DNA of 64,000 bases, taken from Tautonia sociabilis. GTDB taxonomy: Bacteria; Planctomycetota; Planctomycetia; Isosphaerales; Isosphaeraceae. Of this stretch, positions 18,847 through 27,722 are shown in pieces. The first letter of the stretch is position 1; every line of letters begins with the position of its first letter. Made by a program: the position numbers and the translations under genes. The stretch covers positions 55,350-119,349 of the forward strand of contig NZ_RYZH01000017.1 in NCBI RefSeq assembly GCF_003977685.1, in the 5' to 3' direction. The notes beneath the pieces are model-generated. The model had not been told where the DNA came from and searched no databases. It worked only from the letters and a program-made list of their open reading frames with translations.

Positions 18847-19644
18847 ATGGCTCCCCTCGACCCGCCGACGCCGATCGCCGAATGGACCGTCGACCGCCTC
18901 CGCGTCCGGGTCTTCGAGGACCGAGCCCGCCTGGGGAGGGCGGCGGCGGCCGACGTGGCCGGGGCGATCGCTTCCCGGCAGCGGCAGGCCGGCCGGGCCA
19001 ACGTCATCTTCGCGGCGGCCCCCAGTCAGGATGAGTTCCTCACGGCTCTGGTCGGCATGGGCCAGGTCGACTGGTCCGGCGTCGTCGGCTTCCACATGGA
19101 CGAGTACCTCGGCCTCGACGCCGACCATCCCGCCAGCTTCCGGCGCTACCTGCACGAGCACATCTTCCGCCTCGCCAACCTGCCTCCCGACCGCCTCCGC
19201 CTGATCCCTGGCGAGCAGACCGACCGCCCCTTGAAGACCTGCCTCGACTACGAGGATTTGCTCCGCGCCGAGCCTCCCGACGTCGTTTGCGCCGGCATCG
19301 GTGAGAACGGCCACCTCGCCTTCAACGATCCTCCCGTGGCCGACTTCCTCGACCCGGTGCTCATCAAGGTCGTCCGCCTCGACCACGCGTGCCGGGTCCA
19401 GCAGGTCAACGACGGCTGCTTCCCCAGCCTCGACGACGTGCCCACGCACGCCTATACGCTGACCGTCCCCGCCCTGCTCTCGGCCCCGGTCGTCTCAGTG
19501 GTGGTTCCCGGCCCGCGCAAGGCCGACGCCGTGCTCGCCACCCTCAATGGGCCGATCTCCGAGAGCTGCCCCGCCACCGCCCTCCGCCGCCACGAGGGGG
19601 CCGTGCTCTACCTCGACCGCGACTCGGCCCGCCTGGTGCTCTGA
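18847..19644 (+). CDS. nagB: Glucosamine-6-phosphate deaminase (NagB family)
   Basis: 265 residues, the usual length for NagB, which converts glucosamine 6-phosphate to fructose 6-phosphate and ammonia in the cytoplasm. Visible signatures: substrate-phosphate loop IFAAAPSQDEFLTAL, catalytic segment VGFHMDEYLGLDADHPASF, and the active-site block GIGENGHLAFNDPP, followed by HAYTLTVPALLSAP. This links cell-wall or chitin-derived amino sugars to glycolysis; the ChbG-like deacetylase at 57.1 kb could act on related substrates. It is divergent from the MarR operon and 127 bases upstream of the VanZ-like gene. A 6-phosphogluconolactonase-type paralogue function is less likely given the MDEYLGL motif. 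Confidence 0.93.
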   Translation: MAPLDPPTPIAEWTVDRLRVRVFEDRARLGRAAAADVAGAIASRQRQAGRANVIFAAAPSQDEFLTALVGMGQVDWSGVVGFHMDEYLGLDADHPASFRRYLHEHIFRLANLPPDRLRLIPGEQTDRPLKTCLDYEDLLRAEPPDVVCAGIGENGHLAFNDPPVADFLDPVLIKVVRLDHACRVQQVNDGCFPSLDDVPTHAYTLTVPALLSAPVVSVVVPGPRKADAVLATLNGPISESCPATALRRHEGAVLYLDRDSARLVL

Positions 19645-19721
19645 GCACGCCCTTCCAGGGCGGCTGACCCTGAACCGGAGGGGCCGGGGGCGGGCCGACC
19701 CTGGCGAGGGGCCTCCCGATT

Positions 19722-19742
19722 CCGGGGTCGACACGACCCCGG
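19722..19742. repeat. Short palindromic hairpin, copy 1 of GGGGTCG/CGACCCC element
   Basis: CCGGGGTCG, loop ACA, CGACCCCGG. The 17-base core GGGGTCGACACGACCCC recurs exactly at 55320-55336, and a variant occurs at 43482-43498. This copy ends 29 bases before the VanZ-like start. Confidence 0.7.
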
Positions 19743-19771
19743 CCACCCTGTTTTCGCGAGGCGAGGCGCCC

Positions 19772-21115
19772 ATGAGCGAGACCCGGGGGCACCGATCGGA
19801 CTCCGTCCGCCCGGCGGGGCCGGCCCCGCTCCGACGACGGCGAAGGGCGCACCCGCTGACCTTCCTCGCGGGGCTCTGCGCGCTGTTCATCGTCTACGGC
19901 ACGACGATTCCATTCCTCCCCGAGGACGACCCGATGGCTCTGGCCGAGGGCTGGCGCCTGGCCCTCGATGCCGCCTCCCTGCGCAGCTCCCGGACCGACC
20001 GGGTGGCCAACATCCTGCTGTTCCTCCCGCTCGGGGCCTCGATCGCCGCCCGGCTGGGGAGGGCCGGGATCGGGCCGATTGGGGCGGTCCTGGCCGCCTC
20101 GGCGGCCGGATCGGCGCTGAGCGTCGGCGTGGAGACCGCGCAGATCAACCTCCAGATGCGCGTCACCTCGGTTTCCGACGTCCTGCACAACACCGCTGGC
20201 TCGGCCTTCGGGGGGCTCCTCGGCTGGCTCGCCTCCCGGGCGGTCTGGCCGGTGATCCGGCCCCGGCTTCGGCTCCTGGCGAGGTCGAGGCCGATGGCGA
20301 CCCTGGCGATTGTCGGTGCGGCGGGCTGGGCGTTCGTCGAGCTGGCGCCGTTCGTTCCCAGCGCCGACGTCGGCGACCTGAAGCAGGCCGTGAAGGCCAG
20401 CCGCCCCATCCCCTTCGGCCCTTCGGTCGACGGCCGGCGTCCGGACCCGGCCCCCGGGGGTCGCGCCGTCGAGGCGCTGACCTGGGCGCTGCTGGGAGGG
20501 GCCGTCGCGCTGGCGATGCGAGAGGCCGGCCTCTCGGGCGTTGGCCTGGTCCTCGGGACGGTGGCCGTGTCGGCGGCCGTCGTGGCGGGGGCCGAGGTCC
20601 TCCAGCTTGGCTTCCCCGGCCACGTGACCGACGCGACCTCGGTTCTCTTCGCCTCGGCCGGGGCGGCGGCGGCGGGCCTGGCGGTGGCGAGCCGGCCCCG
20701 GGAGCCCTCCGGGGCCTGGATTGGCCCGGCGCTGGCGGTCTGGGCCTTGGCGGTGCTGATCGACGGCGCCCGGCCGCTGGACACCCTCGGCCCTCCCCGG
20801 GGGCTCGACATTCGCATGGCCTTCCCCTTCTACTCCTACTTCTGGTCCCCGCCGACCGCCGCGCTGGCCACCGCCTCCGAGAAGGTCGCGACGATGGTGC
20901 CGCTCGGCCTGCTGCTGGCCGCGGGCTCTCGCCGGTGGACGCCGGCCCGATCGGCCCGTGTCGGCTTCGCGTCGGGGGTGGCGATCGAAGTGGTCCAGGT
21001 TTTCAACGCCTCCCGGACGCCGGACCTGACCGACGGCGTGCTCGCCGCCGCCGGCGCCTGGCTCGGCGCCTCGGCCTGGCGGGCGTGGGACTCCTCTCGG
21101 ACCGATGGTCGCTGA
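19772..21115 (+). CDS. VanZ-like family membrane protein
   Basis: 447 residues with about ten hydrophobic segments. It contains two VanZ-like units: residues about 30-150 (FIVYGTTIPFLPEDD, RVANILLFLPLGASIAARLG, VETAQINLQMRVTSVSDVLHNTAGSAFGGLLGWL) and about 340-440 (PFYSYFWSPPTAALATASEKVATMVPLGLLL region, then FASGVAIEVVQVFNASRTPDLTDGVLAAAGAWLGA). The paired pattern N-x-x-L-F-x-P-L-G and E-x-x-Q has counterparts in both halves, so it may be an internal duplication. VanZ family members affect surface-antibiotic sensitivity in some Firmicutes; the role here is unknown. Start at 19772 with GAGGCGAGG upstream. Confidence 0.85.
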   Translation: MSETRGHRSDSVRPAGPAPLRRRRRAHPLTFLAGLCALFIVYGTTIPFLPEDDPMALAEGWRLALDAASLRSSRTDRVANILLFLPLGASIAARLGRAGIGPIGAVLAASAAGSALSVGVETAQINLQMRVTSVSDVLHNTAGSAFGGLLGWLASRAVWPVIRPRLRLLARSRPMATLAIVGAAGWAFVELAPFVPSADVGDLKQAVKASRPIPFGPSVDGRRPDPAPGGRAVEALTWALLGGAVALAMREAGLSGVGLVLGTVAVSAAVVAGAEVLQLGFPGHVTDATSVLFASAGAAAAGLAVASRPREPSGAWIGPALAVWALAVLIDGARPLDTLGPPRGLDIRMAFPFYSYFWSPPTAALATASEKVATMVPLGLLLAAGSRRWTPARSARVGFASGVAIEVVQVFNASRTPDLTDGVLAAAGAWLGASAWRAWDSSRTDGR

Positions 21116-21298
21116 ACCCTCGGCGTCTTCGGCGCCATGATCCGGGACGGGTGGCGAATGATCGAGCGACGACCGGACGCCTCCCGTCCCGACCTCGGAG
21201 AGGACCCCCCGATGGCCGATCTTGATCCCCTCGCGCCTCCCGAGGCCCGCCCCGACGCGAGCCGACCGGAGAACCGCCCCCGGCGCGACGGGAGCGGG

Positions 21299-21823
21299 TC
21301 ATCGGGTGCGCAGCACCAGGGTGCCGGCCATCTTGTCGTGCAGGGCCTGCCGGCGAGGGTCCCAGAGCACCATCAGGTAGCCGATGAGCAGCAGCAGCGC
21401 GGAGAGGATCTTCCCGAGCTCCCTCCCAAGCGCCCTGGGGAACGAGATCCGGCGGCCGTGCAGGTCGGTGACCTTCAGCCCGAGCGCGGCCTTGCCCAGC
21501 GTCGCTTGCATCGTCGAGCTGGTCAGGCCGGCGTAGTAGGTCACCCCGATCGCCAGCCCCAGCAGGTTCAAGAAGAACTGAGGACCTTGCTCCTGAGGGT
21601 CGATCCCCAGGGTGAGCATCACCAACCCCAGGCTGAGGCCGAGCACAAAGCCGATGATCCCGACCAGCAACTGGTCGATGACCATCGCCGCGAACCGGCG
21701 GAGGAAGTTCCCATAGCCGACGTACTGCCCGAAGGCGGCCCTCGCCTTCTCGGCCGGGTCGCTGACCTCCGGGGCGCGATACGGGTTGTCGAAATCGGCG
21801 TTGAACATCTCGTCCTTCGACAT
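21299..21823 (-). CDS. RDD family membrane protein
   Basis: 174 residues. RDD-type pattern: YGNFLRRFAAMVIDQLLVGII carries the Arg and Asp of the first helix, then GLAIGVTYYAGLTSSTMQATLGKAALGLKVTDLHG, and the last helix with ALLLLIGYLMVLWDPRRQALHDKMAGT. Three to four membrane segments. Family function unknown, with some members suggested to be transporters or assembly factors. The start at 21823 is preferred over a Met nine codons upstream because GGGGGAG lies 7 bases before it. The MFS gene in the same direction begins 1.7 kb upstream and ends 115 bases away. Confidence 0.9.
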   Translation of the reverse strand: MSKDEMFNADFDNPYRAPEVSDPAEKARAAFGQYVGYGNFLRRFAAMVIDQLLVGIIGFVLGLSLGLVMLTLGIDPQEQGPQFFLNLLGLAIGVTYYAGLTSSTMQATLGKAALGLKVTDLHGRRISFPRALGRELGKILSALLLLIGYLMVLWDPRRQALHDKMAGTLVLRTR

Positions 21824-21937
21824 CGCAATGCTCCCCCTCGTCGTCACCACAGCGCAAGGCCGGCCCGGCGCCGGGGGCCTTCGAGGCCCGATTCCCGGCG
21901 GCCGGGCCGAGGAACGAACGGCCGGCCGCTCGCCCGA

Positions 21938-23560
21938 TCACTCGGGCAGCGGCTGGTCCTTTGTCTCCGGAGCGAATGGCAGGGCGAGCAGCCCGATGAC
22001 GAAGGCGGCGCACATGGTCACCCCAGCGTACCGCAGCGGCAGGGACGGGTCGATCGCCGTGTAGCCGTCGTAGAGCAGAACCAACATCCCCAGCGCCAGC
22101 GGCCCGGCGGCGGCCACCAGTCGGCCGACGTTGTAGCAGAACGACGTGCCGGTGCTGCGCAGCCGGGTGGGGAACAGCTCGGGGAAGTAGATCGCGTAGC
22201 CGCCGAACAGGGCGATCTGACAGAAGCCCATGATCGGGATCATCCAGTACACGTCCCAGAACCCGGCGATCCGGCCCAGGAACAGGAAGGTGAAGGCGGT
22301 GGCCGCCATCGCCAGCAGGAAGGTCAGGAAGAAGGTTGGCTTGCGGCCGATCCGGACGGTGACCAGCGCGAACGCGTAGATGCCGAAGAAGGCGCCGGCG
22401 TTTTGGACCAGCGAGACGTAGCCGGTCCACTGGGTCAGCTTGGCGTCGACGAACGGTTTGACGTCCGGGTGCCGGCGGAGGAAGGAGTTCAGCGCCAGTT
22501 CCTCGGAGGAGGCCACGACGTATTCGACCCCTTGCTCGGGCTCGGCGGGGATCTCGGCCTTGTCGGAGACCATTCGGACGGTGCCGTCGGCGAGCCGGCG
22601 GTGGAACTCGGCGGTTGGCGCCTCGGTGAGCCCCTGCTCGGCGGCCATGGCGACGGCCGTCTCGCTGAAGACGTCCCGGATCAGGTCGAAGCTGAAGAAG
22701 CCGATCCCCCACAGCCCGACCACGCCGGAGAAGGCCAGCAGCATGCCGACGATCGTGTTCCGACGCCATCGGCGGTCGCCGAACAGCTCCGACAACGAGC
22801 CGAGCTTCTGCGCCACCGGGGCCCCGGAGGAGTCGGCCGAGGCGGGCTCGCCCCCGTCCCCGTCCCCCGGCGCGAGGCCGGCGGTGGCCTGCCAGCGCTC
22901 AGGCTCCTTCAGCCGCATGCGGATGACGATGGCCAGCAGCGCCGGCAGCGTGCCGATGAGGAACATGATCCGCCACCGGCTGATCCCGGTGTCGGCAATC
23001 GAGCCCAGGCCGATGGCGATCATTGCCGCGGTCATGTTCCCCACCGCCGAGAGCGCCTGGAGCCATCCCAGGGCGCGGGCCCGGGCGTGGTCGGGCATCA
23101 CCTCGGCCACCAGGGCGACGCCCACGGCGAACTCGCCTCCCACTCCCAGGCCGGTGAGGAAGCGATAGAAGGCGAAGTCCCAGACGCCGATCGAGAAGGC
23201 GCTCAGGCCGGTGAACAGCGAGTAGACGAGGATCGTCAGCAGCATCGTCTTCGCCCGGCCGATCTTGTCGCCGAGGATGCCGAAGAACAGGCCGCCGACG
23301 GCCCAGCCGACGATAAAGATCGAGGTCGCGATCGTCCCGACGGCGTTCACCTTGGCCGGGTCGCCGGTACCCAGCAGCTCCTCCATCGCCGGCTTGCGGG
23401 CGAGGTTGAAGAGCTGCTGGTCCATCGTGTCGAACAGCCAGCCCAGCGCGGCGACGGCGAGCACGAACCAGTGATACCCCGTCAGCCCGCGGTACCACGG
23501 GCCCTTGCCGACGTCGAGGGCGGCGTCGCCGGCCCCGGCGTTCGGTTCGGCGTGCATCAT
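21938..23560 (-). CDS. MFS transporter, sugar/aromatic-acid type
   Basis: 540 residues with twelve predicted membrane segments and a large periplasmic or cytosolic insertion (about residues 305-385) that is hydrophilic. MFS signatures: GWAVGGLFFGILGDKIGRAKTM between TM2 and TM3, then RFLTGLGVGGEFAVGVALVAEVMPDHARARALG, typical of the sugar/metabolite-proton symporter groups. Second-half repeat motif RIGRKPTFF. Substrate cannot be assigned. GGAGGA lies just before the two adjacent ATG codons (23560 and 23557). A period-5 repeat tract sits 75-200 bases upstream. Confidence 0.92.
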   Translation of the reverse strand: MMHAEPNAGAGDAALDVGKGPWYRGLTGYHWFVLAVAALGWLFDTMDQQLFNLARKPAMEELLGTGDPAKVNAVGTIATSIFIVGWAVGGLFFGILGDKIGRAKTMLLTILVYSLFTGLSAFSIGVWDFAFYRFLTGLGVGGEFAVGVALVAEVMPDHARARALGWLQALSAVGNMTAAMIAIGLGSIADTGISRWRIMFLIGTLPALLAIVIRMRLKEPERWQATAGLAPGDGDGGEPASADSSGAPVAQKLGSLSELFGDRRWRRNTIVGMLLAFSGVVGLWGIGFFSFDLIRDVFSETAVAMAAEQGLTEAPTAEFHRRLADGTVRMVSDKAEIPAEPEQGVEYVVASSEELALNSFLRRHPDVKPFVDAKLTQWTGYVSLVQNAGAFFGIYAFALVTVRIGRKPTFFLTFLLAMAATAFTFLFLGRIAGFWDVYWMIPIMGFCQIALFGGYAIYFPELFPTRLRSTGTSFCYNVGRLVAAAGPLALGMLVLLYDGYTAIDPSLPLRYAGVTMCAAFVIGLLALPFAPETKDQPLPE

Positions 23561-24014
23561 GACTTCCTCCGGACGATCGGATCGGATCAGATCGAATTCC
23601 TTCGCGTCGGGACGGGCCGCCCCCCGGGGTGACGCGCTTCTGGCCCGGCCCGGCCCGGCCCGGACCGGCCCGGTCCGGCCTGACCTGGCCGGGAGGGCCG
23701 ACCGGACCGAACCGGACCGGACCGGACCGAATCGGACCGAACCGGGTCAGATCGGACCGAGGTCCCCGTCACGCACCGGACGACGGGCGCGCCGTCCCCT
23801 CGGTCGGCGCATCCGCCTTCGTTGTCGCACGATCCCACCATCTCCGACCCGCCGCCGCAACCTCCCGCCCCCGAAATCCCCCCCTGCCGGCCGCGCGACC
23901 GTTCCCGGTCGCCTCATCCCCCAAGGCGGATGGTGTCGGAGGGCAAGGCGCCGTCGTGTTGGGTTCAGGCAACCCGAGCCGAGGGCAGAGGGCAGCACGA
24001 GCCGGCCCCTCGGA
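23561..24014. other. Intergenic region with low-complexity tract
   Basis: 454 bases between two minus-strand genes, dominated by a CCGGA/CCGAA-like repeat tract on its left. No gene seen. Confidence 0.5.
23640..23755. repeat. Degenerate period-5 tract (CCGGN)n
   Basis: About 115 bases built from variants of CGGCC, CGGAC and CGAAC in near-regular steps of five bases, upstream of the MFS gene. The repetition is visible by eye; unit purity is low. Confidence 0.75.
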
Positions 24015-25772
24015 TCAGAAGGCGATCTGCAGCTGCGACCGGAACATGATTCCCGAGTCTCCGGCCTGGTAGTTGGGGCCGGAGTTCTGGGCGGGGATGG
24101 CGTCGAGCCAGTTGGCGTCGAAGGTGAACTTCAGGTAGTGAGAGCCGTTGATGAACCAATTGAAGCCAGCGGCATATTCGTAGCCGCTGCCGAAGGGGCC
24201 ATTGACCTGCGAATGCCGGGCGATCAGCTCGACGCGCTTGCGCACCACGAAGTAGCCCCCCTGCACATAAAAACCGTAGTCGAACAGGTTCGTGCGTGCG
24301 ATCGGTAGCGGGCCGTCGGCCTGGATGTCCTGAATCCATCGAAGGTAATATTCCGCGTTGATGCTCAGTCCTCGATACTTCAGGGCGCCGTCGATGGCGT
24401 AGAGCCAGAGGTCGAAGTCGTCAACCGTCACCCCCGGCGCCAACGCGCCGGGCTCGAGCAATGGGGTTCCGTCGGAGAGCCGGGCGAATTGCAACTCTCC
24501 GATGGGAGCGACGGCCACTCCCGCTGGCGAGCCGGGGGCGAACGTCAGGCTGTTGCCGAGCCGCACGGCCAGCGTCTCATGCCACTCCAGGTCGGAGTAT
24601 CCCCGGCCGAAGTCGCCGATCACCTCCGACCAAACCGAGCCGGAATAGGCCAGTTGCCGGTTGATTTCTCGGAAGGTCAGGTCGCTGGTGTTGAAGCCGT
24701 TGGCCAGCATCACCCGGTAGAAGACCTTCTCGATCGGCTCCCCCAGCGCCCAGATCCCCACGCTGCGATCCGGGCGGAAAAACGTGGTCGCCATCGACCG
24801 GTCGGCGAACTGGGTCCGTGTCGAGCCCTCCAGCCACGACCGGCTGCCGGGGACAAACGCCTTGCCGATGTAAACATCCAGCGCATCGCTGAAGCGGTAG
24901 TTGATCCAAAAATCCTGGGCGACGGTCAGGTGCTCGTCATCGGTGTCGATATCAAGGTTAAGATAGAATTGCAAATCCGGGTCGTAGAAGAACCCTTCAA
25001 ACGAGAGCCGGCCGCGCTCGATCTCGAAGTCGTTGCGGTCGAGGATCGGCCGCACGATGCCCGCCGAATCGATCCAGAAGGGCCGAGAGCGATGGAACCC
25101 GGTGTGCCGGAACTGCATGCGAACGTTCGTCTTCAGCAGATACGGCACCTTCTCTTCATCGTCGGAACCGAGGACGAAGCCCTCGTCGTAGAAGGCCTCG
25201 AGCGGGAACTCCCGGGCCTCGCCGGGCCCCTCGGCCAGGCCGCCTCGCTCGGTGCTCAAGGCCGCCGGCTCTCCCCGGTTGCCCAGGATGCCCGTGGAGT
25301 ACTGCCGCAACGAGCCGCCGGGGACGGGCACGCCCGCCTCTTCCCCCGGCAGGAAGGGAGGCGGCGGGGCGGCCTCGGCCTGGGGAATCTCCCCCGGATC
25401 GATGGGGGTCGCGGGCTCTCCTCGGGAACCGATCGGGTTCGGCCCGGGGATCGGCGGCACGACCGGCTGTTGAGCGGGCGAGACGGCCGGGTCGGGCTTC
25501 GTCCCTTCTGGAGCCGGGGAGGCCGAGCCGACGACTCGCATAACCTCGTCGTACTTGGTCGACAGATCGTCGAGCCGCTGCAACAGCGCCTGGTTCTGCT
25601 CCAGCAGGCTCGCGTTCAATTCCTCCAGACGCCGAAGCCGCTCCTCGACCGTCCCCCCGCCCTCCGGCGCCGGCGCCGGCTCCTGCGCCTGGGCAAGCCC
25701 GGCGAGGAAGGTCGCAGCCGCCAACAACGCGGCCAATCGTGGTCGCACCGTGCCTGGGAGTCTCGGCATCAT
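24015..25772 (-). CDS. Outer membrane porin, OprP/OprO (phosphate-selective) type
   Basis: 585 residues. Signal peptide at 10-30 (LAALLAAATFLAGLAQAQ). A short coiled coil at about 42-85 (VEERLRRLEELNASLLEQ, QALLQRLDDL) is followed by a Pro/Gly linker. From about 215 a beta-barrel starts: FDEVPYLLK-like strands, FEGFFYDPDLQFYLNLDID, FWINYRFSDALDVYIGKAFVPGS, and a final strand SGIMFRSQLQIAF ending in Phe as porins do. The coiled coil resembles the trimerisation/anchoring helix of planctomycete and other porins. Likely takes up anions such as phosphate across the outer membrane, though selectivity is inferred from family name only. The start at 25772 has a weak ribosome binding site; a Met one codon later is equivalent. 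Confidence 0.88.
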   Translation of the reverse strand: MMPRLPGTVRPRLAALLAAATFLAGLAQAQEPAPAPEGGGTVEERLRRLEELNASLLEQNQALLQRLDDLSTKYDEVMRVVGSASPAPEGTKPDPAVSPAQQPVVPPIPGPNPIGSRGEPATPIDPGEIPQAEAAPPPPFLPGEEAGVPVPGGSLRQYSTGILGNRGEPAALSTERGGLAEGPGEAREFPLEAFYDEGFVLGSDDEEKVPYLLKTNVRMQFRHTGFHRSRPFWIDSAGIVRPILDRNDFEIERGRLSFEGFFYDPDLQFYLNLDIDTDDEHLTVAQDFWINYRFSDALDVYIGKAFVPGSRSWLEGSTRTQFADRSMATTFFRPDRSVGIWALGEPIEKVFYRVMLANGFNTSDLTFREINRQLAYSGSVWSEVIGDFGRGYSDLEWHETLAVRLGNSLTFAPGSPAGVAVAPIGELQFARLSDGTPLLEPGALAPGVTVDDFDLWLYAIDGALKYRGLSINAEYYLRWIQDIQADGPLPIARTNLFDYGFYVQGGYFVVRKRVELIARHSQVNGPFGSGYEYAAGFNWFINGSHYLKFTFDANWLDAIPAQNSGPNYQAGDSGIMFRSQLQIAF

Positions 25773-25933
25773 CCACCGCCCCGATCGGTTCCGTCGTACC
25801 CTTCCCGATCGAGGAGGCGAATCCGTCGGAGCGATGCCCCGGCAGGGGCGGAGGAGGAAGGGCTGAAGGGCCTGTTCTTACCGCCGATCGGCGGATCGGG
25901 CAAGCGGAAGTCACCCCCCTGCCCCGGCGAGGC

Positions 25934-26350
25934 TCAGCGCCGAGACGGGTCCCGGTCCCACGGCTGGGGGAGATTGGGCCGGTACCGGGAGGCGGCGTCG
26001 CGCTCGGGGAAGGTGGAGGCGACCGCGAGCAGGCGATCCCGGGCCGAGACCGCCTCGGGCTCGTCGAATTCGATCAGGTTCGGCTCCTCCCAGGGGTCGG
26101 CCTTCAGGTCGTCGAGGGCCGTCGGCGAACGGTCCGGGCCGAGCCACCGCTTGAAGCGGCGGTCTCGGATCACCCGCTCGTCGTCGGGCAAGACCGGCAC
26201 CACCCGGCCGTCCCGGTCGGCCGCGTTGCCGCCCCCCATCGAGAGGATCCACTCCCGGGGAGAGTCGTCGGCCGCTCCCCGGAGCAGCGGGGCGATCGAT
26301 CGGCCATCCTCGGCCGGAGGGGCCGACCTGGCCGGCGAGGCGGCCGGGGA
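25934..26350 (-). pseudogene. C-terminal remnant of a sulfatase
   Basis: An open stretch of about 138 codons without a start. It carries only the end of a planctomycete sulfatase: DGRSIAPLLRG, EWILSMGGG, VIRDRRFKRWL, then DLKADPWEEPNLIEF, the usual close of these enzymes. The N-terminal catalytic region with the formylglycine motif is missing. The frame is interrupted by a TGA at 26351-26353 that also ends the small gene upstream. A Met at 26239 could start a 101-residue product, but this would have no catalytic residues. It lies between the porin and small-gene neighbours; deletion or gene conversion is the likely cause. Confidence 0.75.
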
Positions 26351-26563
26351 TCAGGCCGGGGTCGCTCGCAGGGAGGGCTCGGGGACGCGACGGGACCGGA
26401 GGCGTTCGCAGAGCGTGCGGCACTCGGTCAGGTCGACCAGGAGCGCCTCGGTCAGGAACGACTCGCTCGGGCCGTCGGAGGCCCACTGAAGCTGCTCCTG
26501 GCAGTGGCGCATGTGCTCGATGAGGTCCTTCATCCAGAGCAGCGTGTGGGTTCGATCGCTCAT
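26351..26563 (-). CDS. Small conserved-looking hypothetical protein
   Basis: 70 residues: a helical protein with two Cys (MRHCQEQ and ECRTLCERL contain three in total) and no membrane segment. MKDLIEHMRHCQEQLQWAS and LLVDLTECRTLCERLRSR look like paired amphipathic helices. The ribosome binding site is weak. It immediately precedes the decayed sulfatase in the same frame. Coding is supported mainly by non-repetitive, protein-like composition. Function unknown. Confidence 0.5.
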   Translation of the reverse strand: MSDRTHTLLWMKDLIEHMRHCQEQLQWASDGPSESFLTEALLVDLTECRTLCERLRSRRVPEPSLRATPA

Positions 26564-26888
26564 GCGGTGAGGTCCCGTAACGGTCCGTGTCGATCGGGAG
26601 CAGAGGGCGTGTCTGGACCCTCGATGCGATGTCCGAAGCCGGAAGCAAAGGCCGTACCGGCGGCCCCGAGCCGGGGGCGCCGGCCGCCCTTCGGGTGAAG
26701 ACGCGCAGGGACTTGAGGAAAACGCGCCGGAATTCCCGGGGGCGGTTCTCGGGACCGCGCCGCTGTAACGGTTACAATGGCCCGAGCGAAGCGCCGGAGG
26801 GGGGAGGAGCGGGCCCCGATACGGCCCTGGCCCCCTTCGCTTCGGAAGCGGTTCGGAGCGGCCCGGAGGAAGGAGGGTGGTCGGCGGC
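26564..26888. other. Divergent intergenic region
   Basis: 325 bases between the small minus-strand gene and the P-loop kinase-like gene. It contains GTAACGGTTAC (26765-26775), a short palindrome, overlapping TACAAT at 26773-26778, which is a plausible -10 for the plus-strand gene. No gene seen. Confidence 0.4.
26773..26778 (+). promoter_or_regulatory. Candidate -10 element
   Basis: TACAAT about 111 bases upstream of the kinase-like start, partly inside the palindrome GTAACGGTTAC. No clear -35. Confidence 0.3.
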
Positions 26889-27662
26889 ATGGGCACCATC
26901 GGCGACGCACCCCGGCCCGAGGCGTCGGGCCCGGCCCGAGGGCTCCGACGGGCGATGGCGCGCTGGCTCTCGCGCCGGGCTCCGGCCGATCCCGGCGTCC
27001 CTGCCTCGGCCGAGCCCCGGGCGAGGTTTCGCGTCGTCTGCATCGCCCGGGAGGCCGGCGCCGGCGGCTCGCTTTTGGGCCGGATGGTCGCCGACCGGCT
27101 GGGCTGGACCGTCTACGACTCCCAGATCGTCGCCACGATCGCCCGGCGCATGGAGCGGCCGATCGAGGAGGTCGAGACGCTTGATGAGCTGTCTCCGAGC
27201 GTCGTGCAGGACTGGTTCCTGCCGCTCCGAGAGGAGCACTGGGCGCCACTGGAGGCCTACCTCGACCACCTGGCCAAGCTCGTCCTCTCGATCGGCCACG
27301 CCGGCGACGCCGTGGTGGTCGGCCGAGGAGCCGGGTTCATGATCCCCCGCCACGAGACGCTCTCGGTCCGGGTGATCGCCCCCCTGAAGGCCCGCTCCCG
27401 CCGCCTGGCCGACCGCCTCGGCGTCTCCCCCCGCACCGCCCGCCGCCTGGCCGTCGACCTCGACCGCCGCCGGCGCAAGTTCGCCCGCACCATGTTCCGC
27501 GTCGACGACGCCGACCCCCACCAGTACGACCTGGTGATCGACACCGAGAGCCTGGGCCTTCCGATCGCCTGCGAGCTGATCGCCCGGGCCGTCGAGGCCG
27601 GCCGTCCCGGCGCCCTGCCTACCCCCTCCCGAGCCCTGCCCCCACCGACTCGGATGGACTGA
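26889..27662 (+). CDS. Cytidylate-kinase-like P-loop protein
   Basis: 257 residues. Residues about 40-240 match the cytidylate-kinase-like family: VVCIAREAGAGGSLLGRMVADRLGW carries a GxGGS-type nucleotide loop in place of a canonical Walker A. VYDSQIVATIARRM follows, then VVVGRGAGFMI, VRVIAPLKARSRRLADRLG and DPHQYDLVIDTESLG. These proteins resemble CMP kinase but their substrate is generally unknown. The N-terminal 40 residues are basic and disordered. The ATG at 26889 was chosen over GTG at 26877 because AGGAGG occupies 26871-26876, too close to the GTG. The 3' end faces the PepSY gene. Confidence 0.8.
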   Translation: MGTIGDAPRPEASGPARGLRRAMARWLSRRAPADPGVPASAEPRARFRVVCIAREAGAGGSLLGRMVADRLGWTVYDSQIVATIARRMERPIEEVETLDELSPSVVQDWFLPLREEHWAPLEAYLDHLAKLVLSIGHAGDAVVVGRGAGFMIPRHETLSVRVIAPLKARSRRLADRLGVSPRTARRLAVDLDRRRRKFARTMFRVDDADPHQYDLVIDTESLGLPIACELIARAVEAGRPGALPTPSRALPPPTRMD

Positions 27663-27722
27663 ACGCGGCCCGGCCGGATCGCCGGAGGCGGCGGCCGGCC
27701 GTTTGCCCTCCCGCCGCGATGC

